From Actinokineospora spheciospongiae (GTDB lineage: Bacteria; Actinomycetota; Actinomycetes; Mycobacteriales; Pseudonocardiaceae): a stretch of 50,111 bases of DNA. Shown in pieces: positions 10,564 to 18,501 of the stretch. Positions within the stretch are counted from its first letter, which is position 1. The number at the start of each line of letters is the position of its first letter. The stretch spans positions 1-50,111 of the forward strand of contig NZ_AYXG01000183.1 in NCBI RefSeq assembly GCF_000564855.1, read 5' to 3'. The translations under genes and the position numbers were made by a program. Under the pieces are notes generated by a model. It saw only the letters and a list, made by a program, of their open reading frames with translations, ran no database searches and was not told where the DNA came from.

Positions 10564-11276
10564 GTCCGCTGTTGGAGGTCACCGACCTCAGCGTCGCCTA
10601 CGGCGCCATCGAGGCCGTCCGGGACGTGTCGTTCGTCGTCGAGGCGGGCCAGATCGTCAGCCTCATCGGCGCGAACGGGGCGGGCAAGACCACCACCCTG
10701 CGCACCATCTCGGGGCTGCTGCGCCCGCGGGTCGGGTCCATCCGGTTCGACGGCGTCGAGATCGGCGCGCTGGCCGCCCACAACATCCTCAACCTGGGCA
10801 TCGCGCACTCCCCGGAGGGTCGGCGCACGTTCGGCCGCATGACGGTCGAGGAGAACCTGCTCCTCGGCGCGTACACGCGCGACGACAAGGCCGCGGTCGA
10901 CAAGGACATGCGCAACGTCTACGAGCTGTTCCCGGTGCTCGGGGAGCGGCGCGACCAGAAGGCCGGGTTGTTCTCCGGCGGTGAGCAGCAGATGCTCGCC
11001 ATCGGCCGGGCGATGATGTCGCGACCGCGGCTGCTCATGCTCGACGAGCCCTCCATGGGCCTGTCGCCGATCATGACCCAGCGCATCTTCGACACCATCC
11101 GCGAGTTGCAGTCGCAGGGCACCACGATCCTGCTGGTGGAGCAGAACGCGCTGGCCGCGCTGGCGCTGTCGGACCGGGGGTACGTGATCGACCTCGGGAC
11201 GACGACGCTGGAGGGGCCGGGCAAGGTACTGCTGTCGGACCCGCAGGTCCGGGCGGCCTACCTCGGCGAAGACTGA
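10560..11276 (+). CDS. livF: Branched-chain amino-acid ABC transporter ATPase LivF
   Basis: A 238-residue ATPase, partner of LivG. Walker A is GANGAGKTTTLRTISGLL, the signature is FSGGEQQMLAIGRAMM, Walker B is LLMLDEPSMGLSP, followed by LLVEQNALAALAL. The length is normal for LivF. It is the last gene of the operon, overlaps livG by 4 bp, and is followed by a GC-rich hairpin. Confidence 0.94.
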   Translation: MSPLLEVTDLSVAYGAIEAVRDVSFVVEAGQIVSLIGANGAGKTTTLRTISGLLRPRVGSIRFDGVEIGALAAHNILNLGIAHSPEGRRTFGRMTVEENLLLGAYTRDDKAAVDKDMRNVYELFPVLGERRDQKAGLFSGGEQQMLAIGRAMMSRPRLLMLDEPSMGLSPIMTQRIFDTIRELQSQGTTILLVEQNALAALALSDRGYVIDLGTTTLEGPGKVLLSDPQVRAAYLGED

Positions 11277-11289
11277 CCGGTCACGGCTT

Positions 11290-11329
11290 GGGGGAGGGGG
11301 CTGCGCCTGCGGGCGTGGCCCCCTCTTCC
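11290..11329 (+). terminator. Hairpin terminator of the liv operon
   Basis: GAGGGGGC (11294-11301) pairs with GCCCCCTC (11318-11325), and the stem extends outward with G-U and G-C pairs; a weak T/C-rich stretch follows. It lies just after livF. Confidence 0.6.
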
Positions 11330-11467
11330 GCTCGGGTGGGCCGGGACCGTTGGTGAGCTTCGTCGAGACCTCGCGGCTGAGGGGCGGCTGAGAGATCGGG
11401 CGGGACGACACTTTTCGGGCACCGGGGGCGTTGAGCCGGGTGGACGTTTCCCCCGGGAGGAGTGGTC

Positions 11468-11743
11468 ATGGGCGCGATCGGTGTGGTGGTCGGGTACGTG
11501 CTGAGCGCGTTCATCCTGGTGCTGGTGGCTCGGATGGTCCTCGACTGGGCGGGAGTGGTGGGCCGGGGACCGCACTGGGTCGGGCGGGTGCGGCGGACCG
11601 CGCACGCGGTGACCGAGCCGGTGATCGCCCCGGTGCGGCGGGTGCTCCCGCCGGTGCGGGCGGGGAGCATCGGGATCGACCTCGCCTTCACCGTGGTCTT
11701 CGTGCTCGCCCTGGTCCTGCGGTCTGTGGCCTTCTCCCTCTGA
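11468..11743 (+). CDS. YggT family membrane protein
   Basis: A 91-residue protein with two membrane helices (GVVVGYVLSAFILVLVARMV near the start and DLAFTVVFVLALVLRSVAF at the end) joined by the YggT loop TEPVIAPVRRVLPPVRAGSI. YggT proteins are small membrane proteins of uncertain function, often near cell-division genes. The ATG at 11468 is preferred to the GTG at 11462 because the ribosome binding site GGAGGAG (11456-11462) overlaps that GTG. It faces the thioesterase gene tail to tail. Confidence 0.85.
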   Translation: MGAIGVVVGYVLSAFILVLVARMVLDWAGVVGRGPHWVGRVRRTAHAVTEPVIAPVRRVLPPVRAGSIGIDLAFTVVFVLALVLRSVAFSL

Positions 11744-11788
11744 CACCAGCGGCGAACCCCGCCCGCGTGACCGCGGTGCCGCCGAAAG

Positions 11789-12223
11789 CTACTTGGCGCC
11801 GGGGGCGCGGTCGACGGCCACGCAGGTGAGGCGGGCGGTGCAGGTGCGCTTCCCGGACTCCTCGGTGATGGCGATCTCGAACGTCGAGGTGCTGCGGCCC
11901 AGGTGCAGCGGGGTGCACACCGCCGTCACCACGCCCGCGCGGGCCGCGCGGTGGTGGGTGCAGGACAGCTCCAGGCCGACCACCACCTTGCCCTCGGGGG
12001 CGTTGAGCGCCGCGGCGATGGAGCCCACCGTCTCGGCCAGCACCGCGTTCGCCCCGCCGTGCAGCAGGCCGTAGGGCTGCAGGTTGCCCTTGACCGGCAT
12101 GGTCGCGACCAGGCGGTCGGGGGTCCAGTCGGTGATGTCGATGCCGAGCTTGTCGGCGAGGAGCTGGTCGGCGACCTCGGGGAGGACGCCGGGGAGCTTC
12201 GTGGGGTCGGCGCTGCCGCTCAC
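11789..12223 (-). CDS. PaaI-type hotdog-fold thioesterase
   Basis: A 144-residue hotdog-fold protein of the PaaI/YdiI type, which hydrolyses acyl-CoA thioesters. The key region is LQPYGLLHGGANAVLAETVG (the HGG motif with the catalytic acidic residue of the following helix), and the end has the paired strands STFEIAITEESGKRTCTARL. The GTG at 12223 has AGGAGG just upstream; a longer in-frame start at 12280 has none. It is divergent from polA, with about 70 bp between the starts. Substrate unknown. Confidence 0.88.
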   Translation of the reverse strand: MSGSADPTKLPGVLPEVADQLLADKLGIDITDWTPDRLVATMPVKGNLQPYGLLHGGANAVLAETVGSIAAALNAPEGKVVVGLELSCTHHRAARAGVVTAVCTPLHLGRSTSTFEIAITEESGKRTCTARLTCVAVDRAPGAK

Positions 12224-12294
12224 GGTGCCCTCCTGTCGGGTGACGCGAGCCCGGCACTCGCCGGGCTGTCGGTGCTCCACCCTAGACTCGCCGC

Positions 12295-15030
12295 GTGCCC
12301 GCCAAGACTCAGACCCGCGCTCCCGCCACCGCCTCGACCGCCACCCGGCGCCTGCTGCTCATCGATGGGCACTCGATGGCCTACCGGGCCTTCTTCGCCC
12401 TGCCCAAGGACAACTTCCAGACCGGCACCGGGCAGCACACGAACGCCGTCTACGGCTTCACCTCGATGCTGATCAACCTGCTGCGCGACGAGGCGCCCAC
12501 CCACCTGGCGGTGTGCTTCGACGTCTCGCGCAAGACCTTCCGCACCGAGCAGTTCGCCGAGTACAAGGCGAACCGGTCCGCCAGCCCGGACGAGTTCAAG
12601 GGCCAGGTCAGCCTGATCGAGGAGGTCCTCGGCGCGCTGAACATCCCCACCCTGGCCAAGGACAACTTCGAGGCCGACGACCTGATCGCCACGCTGACCA
12701 CCTCGGCCACCGCCGAGGGCATGGACGTCTACATCTGCACCGGCGACCGCGACGCCCTGCAACTGGTCAACGACCACGTGACCGTGCTGTACCCGGTCAA
12801 GGGCGTCTCCGAGCTGGCCCGGTACACCCCGGCCGCGGTGCTGGAGAAGTACGGCGTCAGCGCCGCGCAGTACCCCGACTTCGCCGCCCTGCGCGGCGAC
12901 CCCAGCGACAACCTGCCCAAGATCCCCGGGGTCGGCGAGAAGACGATCACCAAGTGGATGCAGCAGTTCGGCTCCCTCGGCGAGCTGATCGACCGGGTCG
13001 ACGAGGTCAAGGGCAAGGTCGGCGACGCGCTGCGGGCCAACCTGGCCAACGTGCAGCTCAACCGGCAGCTCACCGAGCTGGTCCGCGACGTCCCGCTGGA
13101 GCTGGGCCCGGACGACCTGGCGGTGCGCGACTGGGACCGCGACGCGGTGCACCGGCTGTTCGACGAGCTGGAGTTCCGCGTCCTGCGCGACCGGCTGTTC
13201 GCCACCCTGTCCACCGCCGCCCCGGAGGCCGAGGAGGGCTTCGAGGTCACCGGCGGGGCGCTGGAGCCCGGCGCGCTGCCCGGCTGGCTGGCCGAGCACG
13301 CCCCGGCGGGCACCCGGATCGGCCTGGCGTTCCGCGAGACCCCCACCGGGCCGTCCGGGCAGGCCGTCGAGCTGCGCTCGGTGGCGCTGGCCACCGCGGC
13401 CGGGCAGGGCGTGTACGTCGACGTCAGCACGCTCACCGAGGAGGACGAGACCGCGTTCCGCACCTGGCTCGCCGACCCGGAGACGGTCAAGCTCGGCCAC
13501 GACGTCAAGCGCTCGCTGCACGCGGTGCGCCACCGCGGCTGGGAGCTGCACGGCCTGGCCACCGACACCGCCCTGGCCGCCTACCTGGCCCGCCCCGGCC
13601 AGCGCACCTTCACCCTCGACGACCTGGTGCTGCGCTACCTGCAGCGCGAGCTGCGGGTCGAGGACACCGGCGGCGAGCAGCAGCTCTCCCTGCTCGACGA
13701 GGAGGGCGACGACGAGCGCAAGCTGGCCGCGGGGGAGATCCTGCGCGCCCGCGCCATCGCCGAACTCGCCGACGCCCTCGACGTGGCGCTGCGCGACACC
13801 GGCCAGGAGGCGCTGCTCACCGACATGGAGCTGCCGCTGCTGCGGGTGCTCGCCGAGCTGGAGAAGGTCGGCATCGCCGTCGACGCCGAGCGGCTCTCGG
13901 AGCTGGAGTCGGAGTTCGCCGCGCGCGTCCGCGACGCCGAGCGCGCCGCGTTCGACGTGATCGGCAAGGAGATCAACCTCGGCTCGCCGAAGCAGTTGCA
14001 GGTCGTGCTGTTCGACGAGCTGCAGATGCCCAAGACCAAGCGCACCAAGACCGGCTACACCACCGACGCCGAGGCGCTGACGACGCTGCACGAGCAGACC
14101 CAGCACCCGTTCCTGGCGCACATGCTCGAACACCGCGACGCCACCCGCCTGCGGGTCACGGTGGAGGGCCTGATCAAGTCCATCTCGGACGACGGCCGCA
14201 TCCACACCACGTTCAACCAGACCATCGCCGCCACCGGTCGCCTGTCCTCGACCGAGCCGAACCTGCAGAACATCCCCATCCGCACCGAGGCGGGCCGCAC
14301 CATCCGCGACGCGTTCGTCGTCGGCCCCGGCTTCGACACGCTGCTCACCGCCGACTACAGCCAGATCGAGATGCGGATCATGGCGCACCTGTCGGAGGAC
14401 GCGGCCCTGATCGAGGCCTTCAACTCCGGTTTCGACTTCCACGCCGCCACCGCCGCCCGCGTGTTCCAGGTGGACCCGAAGGCGGTGACCGGCGAGCAGC
14501 GCGCCAAGATCAAGGCGATGAACTACGGCCTGGCCTACGGCCTGTCCGCCTACGGCCTGTCCCAGCAACTGCGCATCTCCACCGAGGAGGCGCGCGGCCT
14601 GATGGAGGACTACTTCCAGGGCTTCGGCGGCGTCCGCGACTACCTGAACCAGGTCGTCGAGCGCGCCCGCAAGGAGGGCTACACCGCCACCCTGTTCGGC
14701 CGTCGCCGCCTGCTGCCCGACCTCACCAGCGACAACCGCCAGCGCCGCGAGATGGCCGAGCGGATGGCCCTCAACGCCCCCATCCAGGGCAGCGCGGCCG
14801 ACATCATCAAGGTCGCCATGCTCAACGTGCAGCGCCGGTTGAAGGAGGACGGGCTGGCGAGCAAGGTCCTGCTCCAGGTCCACGACGAACTGGTCCTCGA
14901 CGTCGCCGGGGGCGAGCGGGACGCGGTGGAGGTCCTGGTGCGCGAGCAGATGGCGGGCGCCTTCGCCCTGCGCGTGCCGCTGGACGTGTCGGTGGGCTTC
15001 GGCCGCACCTGGAACCAGGCGGCCCACTAG
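12295..15030 (+). CDS. polA: DNA polymerase I
   Basis: A 911-residue DNA polymerase I for Okazaki-fragment maturation and repair. Residues about 15-310 are the 5'-3' exonuclease/FEN domain (LLLIDGHSMAYRAFFALP, EADDLIAT, TGDRDALQLV). The middle region has the exonuclease fold, but the D-x-E catalytic motif is not seen (IGLAFRETP in its place), so proofreading is probably lost, as in other actinobacteria. The polymerase domain has motif A DYSQIEMR (D687), motif B KAMNYGLAYGLS and motif C VHDEL (H863-D864). GTG start at 12295; terminator hairpin after the gene. Confidence 0.97.
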   Translation: MPAKTQTRAPATASTATRRLLLIDGHSMAYRAFFALPKDNFQTGTGQHTNAVYGFTSMLINLLRDEAPTHLAVCFDVSRKTFRTEQFAEYKANRSASPDEFKGQVSLIEEVLGALNIPTLAKDNFEADDLIATLTTSATAEGMDVYICTGDRDALQLVNDHVTVLYPVKGVSELARYTPAAVLEKYGVSAAQYPDFAALRGDPSDNLPKIPGVGEKTITKWMQQFGSLGELIDRVDEVKGKVGDALRANLANVQLNRQLTELVRDVPLELGPDDLAVRDWDRDAVHRLFDELEFRVLRDRLFATLSTAAPEAEEGFEVTGGALEPGALPGWLAEHAPAGTRIGLAFRETPTGPSGQAVELRSVALATAAGQGVYVDVSTLTEEDETAFRTWLADPETVKLGHDVKRSLHAVRHRGWELHGLATDTALAAYLARPGQRTFTLDDLVLRYLQRELRVEDTGGEQQLSLLDEEGDDERKLAAGEILRARAIAELADALDVALRDTGQEALLTDMELPLLRVLAELEKVGIAVDAERLSELESEFAARVRDAERAAFDVIGKEINLGSPKQLQVVLFDELQMPKTKRTKTGYTTDAEALTTLHEQTQHPFLAHMLEHRDATRLRVTVEGLIKSISDDGRIHTTFNQTIAATGRLSSTEPNLQNIPIRTEAGRTIRDAFVVGPGFDTLLTADYSQIEMRIMAHLSEDAALIEAFNSGFDFHAATAARVFQVDPKAVTGEQRAKIKAMNYGLAYGLSAYGLSQQLRISTEEARGLMEDYFQGFGGVRDYLNQVVERARKEGYTATLFGRRRLLPDLTSDNRQRREMAERMALNAPIQGSAADIIKVAMLNVQRRLKEDGLASKVLLQVHDELVLDVAGGERDAVEVLVREQMAGAFALRVPLDVSVGFGRTWNQAAH

Positions 15031-15039
15031 GACGCAAGC

Positions 15040-15066
15040 GGGGAGGGCGAGGCATTCGCCCTCCCC
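15040..15066 (+). terminator. Terminator of polA
   Basis: GGGGAGGGCGA (15040-15050) and TCGCCCTCCCC (15056-15066) form a perfect 11-bp stem with a 5-nt loop right after the stop codon. Confidence 0.75.
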
Positions 15067-15084
15067 CCTCGGACAGGGAGCCCC

Positions 15085-15519
15085 ATGCCCACGCCCGCCA
15101 CCGCGGTCCTGGTCCACCTGCGACGGGCCAGGGACCTCATGGACTCCCGCTACGCCGAGCCGCTGGACCTCACCGCCCTGGCGGCGGAAGCGGGTTTCTC
15201 CCGGTACCACTTCGCCCGCGAGTTCAAGGCCGCCTACGGCGAACCGCCGGGCACCTACCTCTCCCGCCGCCGGGTGGAGCGGGCGAAGGACCTGCTGGGC
15301 GCGGCGAACCTCACCGTCACCGAGATCTGCGCCCTCGTCGGCTTCTCCAGCCTCGGTTCGTTCTCCGCCCGGTTCACCGAACTGGTCGGCTGCCCGCCCA
15401 CCGAGTACCGCAGGCGGGTCGTGGCCGAGGGCGGTCCGCCCATGGTCCCCGGCTGCTTCGTGATGGCCTGGTCGCGCCCAGCAATCCAGGAGAAGCCGAA
15501 CCCGCCCCGCACCCCATAG
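15085..15519 (+). CDS. AraC-family transcriptional regulator
   Basis: A 144-residue protein made almost only of the AraC DNA-binding domain. The first helix-turn-helix is LDLTALAAEAGFSRYHFARE; the second is in VTEICALVGFSSLGSFSARF, closed by the conserved PPTEYRRR. No N-terminal sensor domain is present, only a C-terminal tail of about 35 residues (MVPGCFVMAW). It lies 34 bp before a VOC-family gene, a pairing common in actinobacteria, so it probably regulates that gene. Confidence 0.88.
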   Translation: MPTPATAVLVHLRRARDLMDSRYAEPLDLTALAAEAGFSRYHFAREFKAAYGEPPGTYLSRRRVERAKDLLGAANLTVTEICALVGFSSLGSFSARFTELVGCPPTEYRRRVVAEGGPPMVPGCFVMAWSRPAIQEKPNPPRTP

Positions 15520-15553
15520 CGTTCTCCTCGAACCCGATCCGAGGAGGAACACC

Positions 15554-15976
15554 ATGGCCGTCAAGCTCTCGCACACCACCGTCTGGGTACTGGACCAGGA
15601 CGCCGCGAAGGCCTTCTACACGGAAAAGCTCGGTTTCGAGGTCCGCTCCGACATCCGCCTCGGCGGCGAGGACGACACCTCGGGCGTGCGCTGGCTCACC
15701 GTCGGCCCGGTCGGGCAGCCGGACGCGGAGCTGATCCTGGCCGACACCGGCATGGGCCACGACCCGGAGACCGCCGAGCAGGTCCGGGCGCTGGTCGCCA
15801 AGGGCGCGCTGGGCCCCGGTGCCATGTGGACCGACGACTGCCACAAGACCCACCGGGAGTGGTCCGAGCGCGGGGTGGTGTTCATGTCCGAGCCGACCGA
15901 GCGCCCCTACGGCATCGAGGCCCCGTTCCGCGACGACTCGGGCAACTGGTTCAGCCTCACCCAGCGCACCCGGTAG
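15554..15976 (+). CDS. VOC-family (glyoxalase/dioxygenase superfamily) protein
   Basis: A 140-residue protein with two beta-alpha-beta-beta-beta modules of the vicinal oxygen chelate fold: first HTTVWVLDQDAAKAFYTEKL with GVRWLTVGPVGQPDAELIL, second FMSEPTERPYGIEAPFRDDS with GNWFSLTQ. Likely metal ligands are the N-terminal histidine and late glutamates. The ATG follows GAGGAGGAA. Members include glyoxalases, dioxygenases and antibiotic-binding proteins, so the substrate is open. It is probably co-regulated with the AraC gene just upstream. Confidence 0.85.
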   Translation: MAVKLSHTTVWVLDQDAAKAFYTEKLGFEVRSDIRLGGEDDTSGVRWLTVGPVGQPDAELILADTGMGHDPETAEQVRALVAKGALGPGAMWTDDCHKTHREWSERGVVFMSEPTERPYGIEAPFRDDSGNWFSLTQRTR

Positions 15977-16007
15977 GTCCACCGACAGGTGAAATAAGCT
16001 CACCCTT

Positions 16008-16634
16008 GTGGACGTATACGAGGCCATCGGCAGGCGCAGGGACGTGCGCGCGGAGTTCACCGGCGCACCGCTGGACGAGGAGACCCTGCACCGGGTGCTC
16101 TCCGCCGCGCACGCCGCGCCCAGCGTCGGGATGACCCAGCCGTGGGACTTCGTGCTGGTGCGCGACCCCGGCACCAGGGCCGAGTTCCACCGGCACGTGC
16201 ACACCGAGCGGGCCCGGTTCGCCGCCGGGCTCAGCGGGGAGCGCGCCGCGACCTTCGACCGGATCAAGATCGACGGCATCCTGGAGTCGACGCTGTCGGT
16301 GGTGGTGGGCTACGACCCGGAGCGCGGCTCACCGGCCGTGTTGGGCAGGCACGCCATCGCCGACGCCGGGCTGTACTCGGTGTGCCTGGCCATCCAGAAC
16401 CTGTGGCTGGCCGCGACCGCCGAGGGCCTGGGCGTGGGCTGGGTCAGCTTCTACCGCGAGGAGTTCCTGCGCGACCTGCTCGGCATGCCCGCGCACGTGC
16501 GCCCGGTGGCCTGGCTGTGCCTCGGCCCGGTCGCGGGCCTGCGGGAGGTGCCCGACCTGGAGCGGCACGGCTGGCGCTCACGGATGCCCCTCGCGGAGGT
16601 CATCCACGAGGAAAAGTACACCCCGAAGGATTGA
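16008..16634 (+). CDS. bluB: 5,6-dimethylbenzimidazole synthase BluB
   Basis: A 208-residue nitroreductase-fold flavoenzyme that breaks down FMNH2 to 5,6-dimethylbenzimidazole, the lower ligand of cobalamin. The N-terminus VYEAIGRRRDVRAEF, the stretch LSAAHAAPSVGMTQPWDFVL, and the later NLWLAATAEGLGVGWVSFY with RPVAWLCLGPV are typical of BluB rather than ordinary nitroreductases. GTG start at 16008; no strong ribosome binding site, but a GGTGA/TCACC inverted repeat lies just upstream. No other cobalamin gene is in the window. Confidence 0.88.
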   Translation: MDVYEAIGRRRDVRAEFTGAPLDEETLHRVLSAAHAAPSVGMTQPWDFVLVRDPGTRAEFHRHVHTERARFAAGLSGERAATFDRIKIDGILESTLSVVVGYDPERGSPAVLGRHAIADAGLYSVCLAIQNLWLAATAEGLGVGWVSFYREEFLRDLLGMPAHVRPVAWLCLGPVAGLREVPDLERHGWRSRMPLAEVIHEEKYTPKD

Positions 16635-16685
16635 GCACGCACCACGCTGGGTAACCCACCTGCACTCAACGTGGAGGAGGCAGTC

Positions 16686-17198
16686 ATGCGGGCATTGGTG
16701 ATCGGCGGAACCGGGCTGCTCAGCGGTACCGCGGCGGACCTGGCCGACCATGGTTGGCGGGTGGTCCTGGCCAGCCGCCGCACCGACCCGGTCACCACCC
16801 GCACCCGCGCGGCCCGGTGGGTACCCGCCGACTGGTCCGACCCGGACCCCCACCTGGGCGACCGCCTCACCACAGCCCTCGACGGCCCCGCCGACCTACT
16901 CGTCGTCTGGGCCCACGGCGGCCTGCACGGGCAGATGGCCGCCACCGTCACCCCGCTGCTGGCCGAGGGTGCCCCGATCGTGGAGATCCACAGCGGCTCC
17001 TCCGCGCACACCGAAGACATCCCGGGCCACCCCACCCACCAGGTCCTGCTCGGCGTCGTCGACTACGCGGGCCGCACCCGCTGGCTCACCGCCCCGGAAA
17101 TCACCGACGCCGTCGTCACCACCGTCGACCGGGCCACCGCGGGCAGGCTCCCGGGTGTCCACCAGGTCGGCCTGCCCCGCCTGCTCGCCGCCTCCTGA
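16686..17198 (+). CDS. Rossmann-fold NAD(P)-binding protein (short SDR-like)
   Basis: A 170-residue protein. Its N-terminus ALVIGGTGLLSGTAADLADH is an atypical-SDR dinucleotide-binding motif, and VVLASRR follows as strand 2. The length is about two thirds of a classical SDR and no Y-x-x-x-K catalytic pair is seen, so a binding or regulatory role is possible. The ATG at 16686 follows GGAGGAGGC. Its 3' end overlaps the end of the convergent small gene by about 83 bp. Confidence 0.75.
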   Translation: MRALVIGGTGLLSGTAADLADHGWRVVLASRRTDPVTTRTRAARWVPADWSDPDPHLGDRLTTALDGPADLLVVWAHGGLHGQMAATVTPLLAEGAPIVEIHSGSSAHTEDIPGHPTHQVLLGVVDYAGRTRWLTAPEITDAVVTTVDRATAGRLPGVHQVGLPRLLAAS

Positions 17199-17469
17199 CC
17201 CCGGGTGCTGACAGCAGCCGTTCCAGCTCCGCCCCCGCCTCGTCACACCCGGCATCCGAGATCCGGTGCAGCTCGAGCAGGTCACCCGCCGCGACCGCGC
17301 GCCGGGTGAGCAGGTGCCCGGCGTGCACGCACCCCTCATCCAGCAGTTCGCTCAGCTCGTCGAGGTCCACGCGGGCCTCGACGAGGTCGGCCAGCCGATC
17401 CAGGGCGGTCTCGTTGCTCTCGTCGGCCAGGGCGCGCAGGGTTTCCCGGTCGAAGTTCGCAGTTGCCAT
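17116..17469 (-). CDS. Small hypothetical protein with ankyrin-like helical pairs
   Basis: A 117-residue protein. Residues 1-88 form regular helical pairs (ALADESNETALDRLADLVEA, ELSELLDEGCVHAGHLLTRR, ELHRISDAGCDEAGAELERL) resembling an ankyrin- or Sel1-like alpha repeat. The remaining residues are a low-complexity R/G/P tail that reads across the end of the convergent gene; the natural end may be near residue 88 and this tail the result of a frameshift or lost stop. ATG at 17469. Function unknown. Confidence 0.65.
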   Translation of the reverse strand: MATANFDRETLRALADESNETALDRLADLVEARVDLDELSELLDEGCVHAGHLLTRRAVAAGDLLELHRISDAGCDEAGAELERLLSAPGVRRRRAGGAGRPGGHPGACPRWPGRRW

Positions 17470-17523
17470 GGCGCCATGCTGCACCCCTGCCCCCGGGGCA
17501 AGGTCAAGTGCGAACATGGTCGG

Positions 17524-17759
17524 GTGCTCACCATCGGACAGCTCGCCGGTCACGTCGGGGTGTCGACGAAGACGATCCGCCCCGCATCGACACCCTCGCC
17601 CGCCGCATCGCCGACGCCACCCGCGACCGCTACGGAACCGATCTGCCCGCACCCGACTCCGGTTCCGAGATCCCGGTCTTGATCCAGGGAGCCGTCAACG
17701 CCTCCTCCCCGGCGTGGCACCGACTCGACACCCTGATCCGAGCGGAACTGGACGCCTGA
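17524..17759 (+). pseudogene. Deleted and frameshifted MerR-family regulator
   Basis: The 5' part reads VLTIGQLAGHVGVSTKTIR, the classic MerR recognition helix-turn-helix, but the usual next residues (R-Y-Y-...) are missing. The matching C-terminal end (RRIADATRDRYGTDLPAPDS to WHRLDTLIRAELDA) appears in another frame from about 17580. The whole remnant is about 236 bp, against the 380 bp or more of a working gene, so an internal deletion with frameshift is the simplest reading. Confidence 0.6.
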
Positions 17760-17807
17760 CGCCTGCTCGCAGGCGGTACGCGCCGGCTGAACGCAGGGCT
17801 GTCTGCG

Positions 17808-18401
17808 CTACCGGGATGGGCGCGGGAGGTGGGCCAGGGCTGTCTCCGTGATGCCGCGCAGGGTGCTCCCGTCGGTCCCGGCCTTGCCGAGGGCTTCGAT
17901 GCCGCGGTGGACAGTCAGCAGCAGGCCCGCGAGTCGCCGTGCGTCGGCGGCAGGGTCGATGTCGCCGTTGCGCTGGCAGGCTTCGAGGTCGGCGGTGATG
18001 GCCTGGTTGATGCTCTCGAAGGTCTTCCGCGCGCGGGCCGAGACCACCTCGTCGTGCTCGGACAGTTCCGCGGTGCCCTTGGCCAGCAGGCAGCCGCGGT
18101 GGCTGGGCTCGGCGCAGGCGGTGGCGTGGTCCAGCAGGTAGGCGGTGAGCCGCGCGAACGCCTGCCCGTCGTCACCGCCCAGGCGGTGGTTCGCCGAGTC
18201 GATCGCTGCGGTGCAGTGGTCGTCGAACACGCGGTGGAAGAGTTCGCGCTTGCCGCCGAACGCCCCGTACAGGCTGCCCTTGCCCAGGCCGGTGGCCGCC
18301 GCGATCGAGTCCATGCTGGTGCCCGCGAAGCCGGTCGCCCAAAACTGGTCGCGTGCCGCGTTGAGCACGCTCTGCTCGTCGAATTCCCTCGGCCTCGGCA
18401 C
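17808..18401 (-). CDS. TetR-family transcriptional regulator
   Basis: A 197-residue TetR repressor. The helix-turn-helix is in residues about 10-55 (VLNAARDQFWATGFAGTSMD, then IAAATGLGKGSLYGAFGGKR), followed by a ligand-binding domain with CLLAKGTAELSEHDE, typical of the TetR_C_16/YcdC-like subgroup. GTG start at 18401. It is divergent from the SDR gene, and the shared region has an 11-bp inverted repeat overlapping the SDR promoter, so it probably represses both. Confidence 0.88.
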   Translation of the reverse strand: MPRPREFDEQSVLNAARDQFWATGFAGTSMDSIAAATGLGKGSLYGAFGGKRELFHRVFDDHCTAAIDSANHRLGGDDGQAFARLTAYLLDHATACAEPSHRGCLLAKGTAELSEHDEVVSARARKTFESINQAITADLEACQRNGDIDPAADARRLAGLLLTVHRGIEALGKAGTDGSTLRGITETALAHLPRPSR

Positions 18402-18420
18402 CCCCGCAGCCTAGCCGTTC

Positions 18421-18459
18421 TTGACTGCATCGTCCATAAGTCGCTACGTTGTGGACGAT
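18421..18459 (+). promoter_or_regulatory. SDR promoter with overlapping TetR-type operator
   Basis: A -35 box TTGACT (18421-18426), 18-bp spacer and -10 TACGTT (18445-18450) face the SDR gene. The inverted repeat ATCGTCCATAA (18429-18439) and TTGTGGACGAT (18449-18459), with one mismatch and a 9-bp spacer, covers the spacer and -10 box, a good repressor position. Confidence 0.65.
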
Positions 18460-18501
18460 TCATTCCAATATTGGGCTTCGACGAGAGTGGGCGATCGGGC
18501 G

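Noticed and set aside
12220-15579. Very long open frame antisense to polA
   Set aside because: It mirrors the codon bias of polA on the other strand, is low in complexity and has no domain; a normal effect in high-GC DNA.
16000-16010. Cobalamin riboswitch before bluB
   Set aside because: Only about 30 bp separate the genes and no B12-box-like sequence is present.
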